Source: Sphingobium sp. Z007
Lineage (GTDB): Bacteria; Pseudomonadota; Alphaproteobacteria; Sphingomonadales; Sphingomonadaceae
Length of the DNA: 64,000 nt
Direction: 5' to 3'
Assembly (NCBI RefSeq): GCF_900013425.1
Contig: NZ_FBXK01000005.1
Location: 682,001-746,000 of the forward strand
This document shows positions 1-9,117 of this stretch, piece by piece (positions within the stretch are counted from its first letter, which is position 1; each line of letters opens with the position of its first letter). The notes beneath the pieces were generated by a model. It was not told the origin of the DNA, made no database searches, and saw nothing but the letters and a program-made list of their open reading frames with translations. Position numbers and translations under genes: made by a program.

Positions 1-39
1 CCGCCGCAGCTTCGCGCCAGTAGCGCAGCGGATATTGCT

Positions 40-183
40 CTAGGCCGGTTGCGCCGCGGCCGTTCCGATCAGCCACGGCGGCGGGATCATCATCTCCTGC
101 GTTCGTCCTAAATAGCGCGACGGGTCTTTCTTTCCCATGCGCAGCGCGAGCTGACAGCGTGCGCCATCCCACCGGAATAGCAT
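40..183 (-). CDS. possible 47-aa hypothetical protein
   Basis: A short open frame starting with ATG behind a run of six G that could serve as a ribosome binding site. The product would begin MLFRWDGARC and has no signal peptide, membrane segment or motif I recognise. Another minus-strand frame stays open to the left window edge and reads plausibly there (LEQYPLRYWREAAA), so this could also be the frameshifted or overlapping end of a neighbouring gene. Nothing else is visible before purE. Reported only as a possibility. Confidence 0.25.
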   Translation of the reverse strand: MLFRWDGARCQLALRMGKKDPSRYLGRTQEMMIPPPWLIGTAAAQPA

Positions 184-259
184 TGCCCCCCGGCGGCCCG
201 CCCGCTAAGGGGCTTTGCTTTCCGGGCGGCTCGATAGCCGCGCGTTGAGGGGAAGCAAC

Positions 260-748
260 ATGAGCGGGGCAGTCACGGTCGGCATCATCATGGGATCGCG
301 GTCCGATTGGGACACGATGCGCCATGCCGCCGAAACGCTCGACGCGCTGGGCGTGCCCCATGAATGCAAGGTGGTGTCCGCGCACCGCACCCCCCAGCGC
401 CTCTATGATTACGCCACTGGCGCGGTTGGCCGGGGGTTGAAGGTCATCATCGCCGGGGCTGGCGGGGCGGCGCATCTGCCCGGCATGACCGCATCGATGA
501 CCCGCCTGCCGGTGTTGGGCGTGCCAGTCGAATCCAAGGCGCTGAAAGGCATGGATTCGCTGCTGTCCATCGTCCAGATGCCGGGCGGCATCCCCGTCGC
601 CACGCTGGCGATCGGCAAGCCCGGCGCGATCAACGCCGGGCTGTTGGCGGCATCGATCCTGGCGACGACCGACGATGCGCTGGCTGAAAGGCTGGACGCC
701 TGGCGCGCGCGCCAGACCGAGGCCGTCGTCGAAACCGTCGAGGATTGA
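260..748 (+). CDS. purE: N5-carboxyaminoimidazole ribonucleotide mutase
   Basis: Class I PurE, 162 aa, which moves the carboxylate of N5-CAIR to give CAIR in cytosolic de novo purine synthesis. The phosphate-binding motif GSRSDWD lies at residues 12-18, the SAHRTP motif at about 40-45 and a [11 protein letters not shown] loop at about 66-76, all typical of the bacterial class I family, and the length is normal. The ATG was chosen because it follows GAGGGGAAG and leaves the core Rossmann strand VTVGIIMGS close to the N-terminus; an upstream in-frame start would add a poor, arginine-rich extension. It is followed 9 bp later by purK, so the two steps are probably co-transcribed. Confidence 0.96.
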   Translation: MSGAVTVGIIMGSRSDWDTMRHAAETLDALGVPHECKVVSAHRTPQRLYDYATGAVGRGLKVIIAGAGGAAHLPGMTASMTRLPVLGVPVESKALKGMDSLLSIVQMPGGIPVATLAIGKPGAINAGLLAASILATTDDALAERLDAWRARQTEAVVETVED

Positions 749-757
749 GCCGACCCC

Positions 758-1828
758 ATGACGACTATCGCGCCCGGCTCGACTATCGGCATCCTTGGCG
801 GCGGCCAGCTTGGCCGGATGATCGCTACCGCCGCTGCGCAATTGGGCTATCGCACGCATATCTATGCGCCCGAAGAGAGCGGCCCGGCGGCCGACGTGTC
901 CCCCAACTGGACGCGCGGCGCCTATGAAGACCCGCAAGCGCTGGGCGATTTTGCCGACAGCGTCGATGTCGTCACTTATGAGTTTGAGAATATCGATCCC
1001 GCCGCGGTCGAGGTGCTGTCCACCCATGGGCTGGTGCGGCCCGGCGCCCAGGCTTTGCGCGTGGCGCAGGACCGGCTGGCGGAAAAGCGCTTCGTCTGCG
1101 ACTTGGGCGGGCTGACGGCACCGTTCGCGCCGGTTGAGAGCCTGGACGATCTGGAAAGCGCGATCGAGCAGGTGGGTAGCCGTGCGATCCTGAAAACCAA
1201 TCGCATGGGCTATGACGGGAAGGGACAGGCCCGCCTGGCCGAGCCGGGCGATGCGGTGGGGGCGTGGAACGCGATCGGCCGGCAAAGCGCGATATTGGAA
1301 GGGTTCGTTACCTTCGACCAGGAATTTTCGGTGATCCTGGTGCGCGGGCATGACGGCGCGGTGCGTTTCTGGGATTCGGCCGCGAATGTGCATGTCGATG
1401 GCATATTGGCGACGTCGACCGTGCCAGCGGGCGCGGTGATCGCGGGGCAGATGGCGCAGGCGCGGGATATGGCGCAGAAAATCGCCGATGCGCTCGACTA
1501 TGTCGGCGTGCTGACCTGCGAGTTTTTCGCCAGCGCCGACGGGCCGGTTTTCAACGAGATGGCGCCGCGCGTTCATAATAGCGGCCATTGGACGATCGAG
1601 GGCGCCGTGACGAGCCAGTTCGAGAACCATGTCCGCGCGATTTGCGGGCTGCCACTGGGCGATACTGCGCTGGCGGCGCAGGGCGTGGCGATGCGCAACC
1701 TGATCGGCGATGACGCTGGCGATTGGCTGGCGATCCTTTCCGATCCGGCCAATCATCTGCACCTCTATGGCAAGCATGAGGCGCGGCGCGGTCGCAAGAT
1801 GGGGCATGTGACGCGGTTGACGCTGTGA
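758..1828 (+). CDS. purK: 5-(carboxyamino)imidazole ribonucleotide synthase
   Basis: ATP-grasp enzyme of 356 aa that carboxylates AIR with ATP and bicarbonate to give N5-CAIR, the substrate of PurE encoded just upstream. The N-terminal nucleotide-fold motif GILGGGQLGRM is at about residues 11-21, the ATP-grasp region with TNRMGYDGKGQ follows near 150, and the metal/ATP site NEMAPRVHNSGHWT is near 265. Length and motif order match bacterial PurK. The gap to purE is 9 bp, so translation of the two is likely linked. Confidence 0.96.
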   Translation: MTTIAPGSTIGILGGGQLGRMIATAAAQLGYRTHIYAPEESGPAADVSPNWTRGAYEDPQALGDFADSVDVVTYEFENIDPAAVEVLSTHGLVRPGAQALRVAQDRLAEKRFVCDLGGLTAPFAPVESLDDLESAIEQVGSRAILKTNRMGYDGKGQARLAEPGDAVGAWNAIGRQSAILEGFVTFDQEFSVILVRGHDGAVRFWDSAANVHVDGILATSTVPAGAVIAGQMAQARDMAQKIADALDYVGVLTCEFFASADGPVFNEMAPRVHNSGHWTIEGAVTSQFENHVRAICGLPLGDTALAAQGVAMRNLIGDDAGDWLAILSDPANHLHLYGKHEARRGRKMGHVTRLTL

Positions 1829-1852
1829 GCGCCGCGCCGCGCTTTTTCCGGT

Positions 1853-2444
<592 letters not shown>

Positions 2445-2454
2445 ATTGTCTTCG

Positions 2455-2522
2455 TCATTGCGAGCGTAGCGAAGCAAACCACGGAGCGCCAATGGATGGC
2501 TTCGCCACGCTCGCAATGACGA
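2455..2522. repeat. palindromic intergenic repeat, family C
   Basis: Inverted repeat with ends CGTCATTGCGAGCGTAGCGA and GCTCGCAATGACG, between folA and ribF. A second full copy lies at about 39460-39525. The two arms can pair into one long hairpin with a central loop. Confidence 0.75.
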
Positions 2523-2578
2523 TCGGATAGCAAGCATCCTGATTGCCACGCCCCTTCCGCCCCCCTATAGGCCGCGCC

Positions 2579-3505
2579 ATGGAGCGGCTTTCTAGCGGCG
2601 CCCCGGTTCCTGCGCATCTGCGCGGCAGCATCATGGCGCTCGGTAATTTCGATGGGTTTCATGGCGGCCACCAGGCGGTGGTCGGCCGCGCCATAGCGCG
2701 CGCCCGCGCCGAAGGGCGTCCGGCGATCGTCGCGACCTTCGACCCGCATCCCATGCGATTGTTCCGGCCCGATACGCCTTGGTTCCGCCTCACCACGCTG
2801 GACCAGCGCGCCGCGCTGTTCGCAAAAGCCGGGGCGGATGCGATGCTGGTCTTCGCCTTCACGCCGGAAATGGCGGCGCTGGATGCGGCCGCCTATGTGC
2901 GGCTGCTGGTTAAGGATATGGGCGTTGCCGCCGTGGTCACGGGCGAGGATTTCACCTTCGGCAAAGGGCGCAGCGGCACGATCGCCAGTTTCGGCGACCT
3001 GGGCCTTGCCGCCGAAGCGGTTGCGCCAGTCGCGGATGGGGCGGGCGTTATCTCCTCCAGCCGCATCCGAGACGCGCTCAGGGCCGGAGATTGCGGCACC
3101 GCTACCCGTCTGCTGACCCGGCCCTTCGCCATCCAGGGCATGGTGCAGCATGGCGACAAGCTGGGCCGCACCATCGGTTTTCCGACCGCCAATATCGACA
3201 TGGGGCCGTATCTACGCCCTGCCTATGGCATTTACGCGGTGCGGGGCATTTTGCCGGACGGGCGCGTGTTGGATGGCGCGGCAAACCTGGGCATCCGGCC
3301 GAGTTTCGATCCGCCCAAGGAATTGCTGGAGCCGCATTTCTTCGATTTCGCCGAAAGCCTGTACGACAGGCAAATCGAGGTGCAGTTGATCGCCTATCTG
3401 CATGCCGAGCGGAAATATGATGGGCTGGACGCGCTGATGGCCGGGATCGCGCAGGACTGCGACGATGCGCGGCAAATCCTTGCGGGAACGCCCCGGCTCG
3501 CTTAA
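2579..3505 (+). CDS. ribF: bifunctional riboflavin kinase / FAD synthetase
   Basis: 308-aa bifunctional RibF that phosphorylates riboflavin to FMN and adenylylates FMN to FAD. The N-terminal nucleotidyltransferase motif GNFDGFHGGHQ is at about residues 22-32, TFDPHP follows near 58, and a second nucleotide motif SSSRIRDALR is near 160. The C-terminal riboflavin kinase domain starts near 185 with GRTIGFPTANI and contains NLGIRPSF. The ATG MERLSSG was chosen over an upstream TTG because the extra residues are low-complexity. ribF-ileS-lspA is a common bacterial gene order and it is kept here, although a repeat separates ribF from ileS. Confidence 0.95.
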   Translation: MERLSSGAPVPAHLRGSIMALGNFDGFHGGHQAVVGRAIARARAEGRPAIVATFDPHPMRLFRPDTPWFRLTTLDQRAALFAKAGADAMLVFAFTPEMAALDAAAYVRLLVKDMGVAAVVTGEDFTFGKGRSGTIASFGDLGLAAEAVAPVADGAGVISSSRIRDALRAGDCGTATRLLTRPFAIQGMVQHGDKLGRTIGFPTANIDMGPYLRPAYGIYAVRGILPDGRVLDGAANLGIRPSFDPPKELLEPHFFDFAESLYDRQIEVQLIAYLHAERKYDGLDALMAGIAQDCDDARQILAGTPRLA

Positions 3506-3518
3506 GGCCGCGCTCACC

Positions 3519-3625
3519 TCAGCCGTTCGTGCTGAGTAGGGACTGAGCTTGTCGAAGGCCCGTATCGAAGCATATATCCTTCGATACGCCATTTCGACTT
3601 CGCTCAATGGCTACTCAGGACCAAC
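3519..3625. repeat. palindromic intergenic repeat, family B
   Basis: Inverted repeat with outer arms CCGTTCGTGCTGAGTAG and CTACTCAGGACCAACGG and an inner pair built on GTATCGAAG / CTTCGATAC. Related copies occur near 14268-14346, 16062-16143 and 48635-48716. This copy ends only about 27 bp before the ileS start and supplies most of the ribF-ileS spacer. Confidence 0.75.
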
Positions 3626-3651
3626 GGGGTAATTTTGTTGCCGGACCCCAT

Positions 3652-6576
3652 ATGACCGACCAGCCCGACTATAAGTCCACCGTCTTCCTGCCCGTCACCG
3701 ACTTTCCGATGAAGGCCGGCCTTGCCCAGAAGGAACCGGCGATCGCCGCCAAGTGGGAGGCGATGGACCTCTATGGCAAGCTGCGCGAGCGGCGGGCGGG
3801 GCGTGAGCGCTTCATCCTGCATGACGGCCCGCCCTACGCCAATGGCGACATCCATATGGGCCATGCGATGAACAAGGTCTTGAAGGACATCATTGTCCGA
3901 TCGCAATCCTTGCTGGGCAAGGACGCGCCCTATGTGCCAGGCTGGGACTGCCACGGCCTGCCGATCGAATGGAAGATCGAAGAGGAATATCGCAAGAAGA
4001 AGCTAAACAAGGACGAGGTGCCCGCCCAGGAGTTCCGCGCCCAGTGCCGCGCCTATGCCGACAAATGGGTCGGCGTGCAGAAGGAACAGTTCAAGCGTCT
4101 GGGCGTGATGGGCGATTGGGCCGATCCGTACCTCACCATGAAGTTCGACGCGGAAGCGACGATCGTCGGCGAGCTGCTAAAATTCGCAGAGAGCGGGCAG
4201 TTGTACCGCGGGGCGAAGCCTGTGATGTGGTCGCCGGTCGAAAAGACCGCACTGGCCGAGGCCGAAGTCGAATATGAGGATGTGACGTCGACCCAGATCG
4301 ACGTGGCGTTCGAGATCGTGGAAGCGCCTAACGCGCCGGAGTTGGTCGGTGCGCATGCGGTGATCTGGACGACGACGCCCTGGACAATCCCGGTAAACCA
4401 GGCGATCGCCTTTGGGGAGGGGATTGAGTATGCTCTTTGCTCGGCAACGGCGCTTGTCACAATCAGTGATGACGATTGGAGCGGTGTAAAAAATCATCCG
4501 GCCACGGAGCAGTTCGCTGGAAAGTTATTTCTAGTCGCAACTGATCTCATGGAGGCAGTTGAACGGCGCCTTTCTGCCGTTTGGGCCACGCAAGGCGCAA
4601 ACATCACTCTTAATTGCAAAGCGACTTTTAAAGGCACCGATCTCGCTGGCGCTGTCGCCCGTCACCCGATGCACGCTTTCGGCGGCTTCTTCGCCAAGCC
4701 ACGCCCCTTACTCCCCGCCGACCATGTCACGACCGACGCGGGTACGGGCCTTGTCCATATGGCGCCCGACCATGGCGAGGAGGATTTCATCGCCTGCAAG
4801 AAGCTGGGCATCGACCCGGTGTTTGCGGTGAATGATGCCGGCTTCTATCGTGACGATTGGGAATGGCTGCCGGGGCAGGGTAGCGTCATCAACACCAAGT
4901 TTAATGGCGCGGACGGCCCGATCTGCACCGACCTGCGCGCAGCGGGCGCGTTGCTGTCGGCCAGCGACTTCCGCCACAGCTATCCCCATAGCTGGCGGTC
5001 GAAGGCGCGGATCATCTATCGCTGCACGCCGCAATGGTTCATCCCGATGGATAAGTCGCAGGAAGGCGCGTTTGCCGATGTGGACGGCGGCGTCATGCCG
5101 ACCCCGGTCGTCAGCAACGGCGCGACCCTGCGCGAGATCGCTGTCGATGCGATTGCCCAGACCCGCTGGGTGCCGGAGCGCTCCACCAACCGTATCCGCT
5201 CCATGGTCGAAGGCCGCCCCGACTGGGTCATCAGTCGCCAGCGCGCCTGGGGCGTGCCGATCGCGCTCTATGTCCATCGCAAGAGCGGGCAATATCTGGT
5301 CGATGCTGCGGTCAATGCCCGCATCATCGACGCGTTCAAGGGCGCGGGCGCGGATGCCTGGTTCGGGGCGGATCATCAGGCGCTGCTTGGCCCGGATTAC
5401 GACCTTGCCGACTATGAGGTCGTGAACGACATTCTGGACGTCTGGTTCGACAGCGGTTCGACCCACAGCTTCGTGGTCGAAGGCCGCTATGGCGAGGGCA
5501 CCCGCGCTGACCTCTATATCGAGGGATCGGACCAGCATCGCGGCTGGTTCCAGTCCTCGCTGCTGGAAAGCTGCGGCACGCGGGGGCAGGCGCCGTACAA
5601 GGCGGTGCTGACCCACGGTTTCGCGCTGGACGGCACGGGCAAGAAAATGTCCAAGAGCCTTGGCAATGTGGTCGATCCGCTCAAGATCATGGGCGAAAGC
5701 GGCGCGGACATTTTGCGCGTCTGGGTCGCCAGCACCGATTATTTCGATGACGTGCGGATCGGCAAGGAAGTGCTGGCCGGGTCGTCCGACGCCTACCGCA
5801 AGTTGCGCAATACGTTCCGCTATATGCTCGGCGCGCTGGCCGATTATGATGAAGAAACGGAAGCGGTGTCCTATGCCGACATGCCGGAGTTGGAGCGCTA
5901 TATGCTCCATCGGCTGGCGGCGCTGGACGCGGAACTGCGTGGCGTTGTGGACAAGAGCAAGGGTAGCGAGACGTGGCTGGAGTTCAGCCGCTATACCCGC
6001 GCGCTGTTCGATTTCGCCAATAGCGACCTGTCGGCCTTCTTCTTCGATATCCGCAAGGATTGCCTCTATTGCGATGCGAAGAGCGACCCCAAGCGCCGTG
6101 CCTATCGCACGCTGCTGGATACGCTGTTCCACGCGCTGGTCCGCTATGCCGCGCCGATCATCCCCTTCACCGCGGAAGAAGTGTGGCAGAGCCGCTTCCC
6201 CAGCGAAGAAGAGAGCGTCCATTTCCTGGAATGGCCGGAGATCGACACGCACTGGTTGAACAGCGATCTGGACAGCAAATGGACCGAATTGCGCAACCAG
6301 CGCGAGCAGGTGAACGAGGCGATCGAGCCGTTGCGGCGCGAGAAGATCGTGCGATCCAGCCTGGACGCCGACGTCACCATGGGCGAACTGTTGCCGGTGG
6401 GCGACGTTGATTTCGCCGAAGTGGCGATCGTCGCCCGCGTGACCATGGGTGAGGGCGACGGCATCGTCGTCACGCCCAGCGCATGGCACAAATGCGGTCG
6501 TTGCTGGCGCAAGCTGCCGGAAGTGAGCGAGGACGGCACGCTGTGCGACCGTTGTGATGCGGTGTTGAAGGCATGA
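3652..6576 (+). CDS. ileS: isoleucyl-tRNA synthetase
   Basis: Class I aminoacyl-tRNA synthetase of 974 aa that charges tRNA-Ile and hydrolyses mis-formed Val-tRNA. The HIGH motif reads HMGH at 68-71, KMSKS is at 665-669, the CP1 editing domain lies between, and the C-terminal zinc finger CGRCW...CDRC ends the protein. The ATG giving MTDQPDYKSTVFLP was chosen because the upstream in-frame extension is repeat DNA. An odd point is that about 4441-4620 (early editing domain, about residues 263-323) is close to 51% GC by hand count, clearly below its flanks, with AT-ending codons, although the frame stays open. The gene overlaps lspA by 4 bp. Confidence 0.97.
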   Translation: MTDQPDYKSTVFLPVTDFPMKAGLAQKEPAIAAKWEAMDLYGKLRERRAGRERFILHDGPPYANGDIHMGHAMNKVLKDIIVRSQSLLGKDAPYVPGWDCHGLPIEWKIEEEYRKKKLNKDEVPAQEFRAQCRAYADKWVGVQKEQFKRLGVMGDWADPYLTMKFDAEATIVGELLKFAESGQLYRGAKPVMWSPVEKTALAEAEVEYEDVTSTQIDVAFEIVEAPNAPELVGAHAVIWTTTPWTIPVNQAIAFGEGIEYALCSATALVTISDDDWSGVKNHPATEQFAGKLFLVATDLMEAVERRLSAVWATQGANITLNCKATFKGTDLAGAVARHPMHAFGGFFAKPRPLLPADHVTTDAGTGLVHMAPDHGEEDFIACKKLGIDPVFAVNDAGFYRDDWEWLPGQGSVINTKFNGADGPICTDLRAAGALLSASDFRHSYPHSWRSKARIIYRCTPQWFIPMDKSQEGAFADVDGGVMPTPVVSNGATLREIAVDAIAQTRWVPERSTNRIRSMVEGRPDWVISRQRAWGVPIALYVHRKSGQYLVDAAVNARIIDAFKGAGADAWFGADHQALLGPDYDLADYEVVNDILDVWFDSGSTHSFVVEGRYGEGTRADLYIEGSDQHRGWFQSSLLESCGTRGQAPYKAVLTHGFALDGTGKKMSKSLGNVVDPLKIMGESGADILRVWVASTDYFDDVRIGKEVLAGSSDAYRKLRNTFRYMLGALADYDEETEAVSYADMPELERYMLHRLAALDAELRGVVDKSKGSETWLEFSRYTRALFDFANSDLSAFFFDIRKDCLYCDAKSDPKRRAYRTLLDTLFHALVRYAAPIIPFTAEEVWQSRFPSEEESVHFLEWPEIDTHWLNSDLDSKWTELRNQREQVNEAIEPLRREKIVRSSLDADVTMGELLPVGDVDFAEVAIVARVTMGEGDGIVVTPSAWHKCGRCWRKLPEVSEDGTLCDRCDAVLKA

Positions 6577-7082
6577 GCGCCATCAATCACCGCCCGCTCG
6601 GCCTGACCGTCGCGATCGTGACGCTCGCGCTCGACCAGCTTATCAAATATACGGTCACCTATCCACTGGCGCTGAAAAGCCGGCTGGAGGGGATCGACAT
6701 CCTGCCCTTTTTCCGCCTGCGCTGGCTGGAAAATCGTGGCGTTTCGATGGGCTTTTTCCATGCCGACACCGACACGGCGCGTTGGGGGCTGGTGGGGATG
6801 ACCGTCCTTATCTCCGCCTTCGTTGGCGTGTGGATGTGGCGGGAAAAGGCGCGGCAGGATGTCGCGGCGCTGGGGCTGGTGCTGGGCGGTGCGATCGGTA
6901 ATATCGTCGACCGCGTGCGGCTGGGCTATGTCATTGATTATGCGGACCTGCATATCGGCGAATGGCGGCCCTTCCTGATTTTCAACCTGGCCGACGCCGC
7001 CATCACCATCGGCGTGTTGATCCTGCTTGCGCGGGCGTTGCTGCTGCGCGACAAGGGCGCAAAGACGGAGACTTTGAAGTAA
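6573..7082 (+). CDS. lspA: lipoprotein signal peptidase II
   Basis: Inner-membrane aspartic protease of 169 aa that removes signal peptides from prolipoproteins after diacylglyceryl transfer. Four hydrophobic segments are visible, and the catalytic aspartates are D122 in the GYVIDYADLH segment and D141 in FNLADAAI; NRGVSMG is the conserved asparagine region. The start overlaps the ileS stop in an ATGA arrangement, and its own stop abuts a lipoprotein gene, so ileS, lspA and the lipoprotein are probably one operon. The lipoboxes of the two following genes make them likely substrates. Confidence 0.96.
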   Translation: MSAINHRPLGLTVAIVTLALDQLIKYTVTYPLALKSRLEGIDILPFFRLRWLENRGVSMGFFHADTDTARWGLVGMTVLISAFVGVWMWREKARQDVAALGLVLGGAIGNIVDRVRLGYVIDYADLHIGEWRPFLIFNLADAAITIGVLILLARALLLRDKGAKTETLK

Positions 7083-7495
7083 TGCGTAAACTGATCCTCG
7101 CTGCCGGCCTTGTGTCCATCCTGTCCGCCTGTGGCGGCGGCGGTGGCCTGATGAACCGCGAGCGCCCCGACGAATTCGCCGTCTCGCGCCAGGCGCCACT
7201 GGTGATCCCGCCCGACTTCGCGCTGGTGCCGCCCGCGCCTGGCACGCCGGCCGCGGCTTCGGTCGATTCGAGCAAGGCGGCGATGGACGCGATGTTCGGC
7301 GGCCCCGCCGCCCGCAGCGCGGGTGAAGGCGCCACGCTGAACGCCGCCGGTCGCGCCAATGCCGCATCGGGCATCCGGTCGTCTGTCGGCGATCCGGGCA
7401 CTGAGGTTGTGGACAAGGGCGCCACCACTCGCGACATCATCGCCGCACCCGAAGGCGACGGCCAGGAAGCGCGCGCCGCGACGCCGCAGCCTTAA
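7082..7495 (+). CDS. DUF3035-type lipoprotein
   Basis: 137-aa predicted lipoprotein. The N-terminus MRKLILAAGLVSILSACGGG is a short signal peptide with lipobox LSAC, so the mature protein would start at Cys17 and be anchored in a membrane. The part after it, RQAPLVIPPDFALVPP, matches what I know of the DUF3035 family, often found next to lspA in sphingomonads and other alphaproteobacteria; the rest is alanine- and glycine-rich and probably disordered. Its ATG overlaps the lspA stop by one base, so it is translated with lspA. The molecular role is unknown. Confidence 0.85.
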   Translation: MRKLILAAGLVSILSACGGGGGLMNRERPDEFAVSRQAPLVIPPDFALVPPAPGTPAAASVDSSKAAMDAMFGGPAARSAGEGATLNAAGRANAASGIRSSVGDPGTEVVDKGATTRDIIAAPEGDGQEARAATPQP

Positions 7496-9022
7496 TTAAT
7501 CGGACGGCGCGGCTTGCTTGGCCGCGCCGGTCGGCTGATAGCTGATCTGCGCCTTGCCCGTCGCGCGGACGGGCAGGTGCAGTCCCTGGCCATAAGCATG
7601 GATCTGGCCGATATCGAACCGGTCCGCATGGGCATGGATGACAAAGTCGCCTTCGCGTTTTTCCGCAATGGCGCGCGCGATCTTGCCCTTTAGCTTGGCT
7701 ATATCCTTGGCGAAATTCTGACCGAGCGCGCTGGCGATCAGGTTGGAGAAGCCAGGGCTTTGCCCGATCGCCAATAGCGTGTCACCGCTAACGCCGTCCG
7801 TGTCGCCGGTGATGACGGGATCGACGAAGCCCACGCGTGGCGAGTTGGCGGCATTGACCGGCCGCGCCGCCAGCCAGATGCGGCCATGGATATCCTCTTT
7901 GGAATCGGCGGGCCGGGCGGCGATATCGACGCCCACCGCGACCCGCCCCCCCGTGGCACCATAGCAGGTCACGTTGGAAAAGCGCGCGGTCACCGGGCCG
8001 ACACCGGGCAGGTCGAAAGGCCGTGCGGCGCGTTTCGTCAGGGCGCGCTGGATGACGGGTTGAAGCTGGCGATAGTCGGCCGTCACCGGCAAATAGAAGG
8101 ACAAGCGGTTACGCGCCGGCGCGTTGTCGAGTGGCGGCAAGGCCGCCGGCTGGGGCGCTGGCGGGCGGTCTCCGACGAAGGTTTCCGTTATCGCCTCCAT
8201 GCCCAGGTCCAGCCGGATCGAGCGGCCGCGCATCGTGTAGCCGTTGTAGAAAATCTTCTGCGGGCTGACGCGCATCCACACCGGCGGGTTTTCCTTGTTC
8301 AAGGCCAGCGTGGCGAAGGCCTGCCGCCATAGCTTTTCCGCTTCGGCGCGCAGGTTCATCCGGCTGAGTTCGCGCGGCAAATCCCGCTCCAGCCGGGCGA
8401 CGATGGGACGCAGTTTTGCATCGGCTTCGTCGGTAAAGCGGATACGCTGACCCAGGAAATCGATGCCGGGCGGCGTAGTCCAGTCATAATGGAGCCGCAC
8501 CGTCCCCTTAGGTGTCCAGTCGCGGGCCAAGTCGATGGTGATGCGCGCCTGCACCATGGCCGATCCGGTGGCGGTTTCGCCTTTCAGCACGCCGCCCACA
8601 TCGCGCGCGCTGATGCTGGCATGGATGGGCAGGTCGGCGATGATCTCCCGCCCCTCGCCGCGCAGGCTGACCGGACCGCGGTTGACGGTGCCGACGATGG
8701 TGCAGCCGATCGGCGGCGTCACCTTTAGCTCGCCGCCGAATATCTTGACCTTTTGCGGCGCGACACAGCGCGGTTCGCGCCGGTTGATGGTCCATAGGGT
8801 GCGCGGCACGGCTTGTTCGATCGCCTCGCGCAGCGCATCGGCATCCGCATCGACGGGCACTGCGATGAGAGACTTCTCACGGGGTGCCGGGACAGGATCG
8901 GTGGCGCGGGGCGGCGCGATGTCGGCGGGCTTTTGCTGACATGCGGCGCATAGGATTAACGCGAAAAGGACAGACAAGTGGTTACGACGCGCCTGCCATC
9001 CAGCCTGATCATCCACCGCCAA
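7496..9022 (-). CDS. DUF4403 family lipoprotein
   Basis: 508-aa protein convergent with the DUF3035 gene, the two stop codons being directly adjacent. A hydrophobic N-terminal stretch ending in LILCAACQQ is a lipobox, so it is a predicted lipoprotein. The body, with repeated beta-rich segments such as RLHYDWTTPPGIDFLGQRI, fits the DUF4403 family of envelope proteins, whose function is not established. The start is uncertain: the longest frame begins with TTG and a GTG lies two codons further in; both give a rather polar N-terminus before the hydrophobic core. Confidence 0.8.
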   Translation of the reverse strand: MAVDDQAGWQARRNHLSVLFALILCAACQQKPADIAPPRATDPVPAPREKSLIAVPVDADADALREAIEQAVPRTLWTINRREPRCVAPQKVKIFGGELKVTPPIGCTIVGTVNRGPVSLRGEGREIIADLPIHASISARDVGGVLKGETATGSAMVQARITIDLARDWTPKGTVRLHYDWTTPPGIDFLGQRIRFTDEADAKLRPIVARLERDLPRELSRMNLRAEAEKLWRQAFATLALNKENPPVWMRVSPQKIFYNGYTMRGRSIRLDLGMEAITETFVGDRPPAPQPAALPPLDNAPARNRLSFYLPVTADYRQLQPVIQRALTKRAARPFDLPGVGPVTARFSNVTCYGATGGRVAVGVDIAARPADSKEDIHGRIWLAARPVNAANSPRVGFVDPVITGDTDGVSGDTLLAIGQSPGFSNLIASALGQNFAKDIAKLKGKIARAIAEKREGDFVIHAHADRFDIGQIHAYGQGLHLPVRATGKAQISYQPTGAAKQAAPSD

Positions 9023-9117
9023 CCCTTGCCTCCGCCCCTAATGGTAGTGCCGTTCAGCGTTGTGACGGCACGGTTCAACCATTACGTTTGCGGAGTGAGT
9101 TTGGTTCCTGTTCTCAC

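Noticed and set aside
4708-6489. Long open frame on the minus strand inside ileS (593 codons)
   Set aside because: It mirrors the codon phase of ileS in GC-rich DNA; the product is histidine- and arginine-rich with no family features, while ileS is certain.
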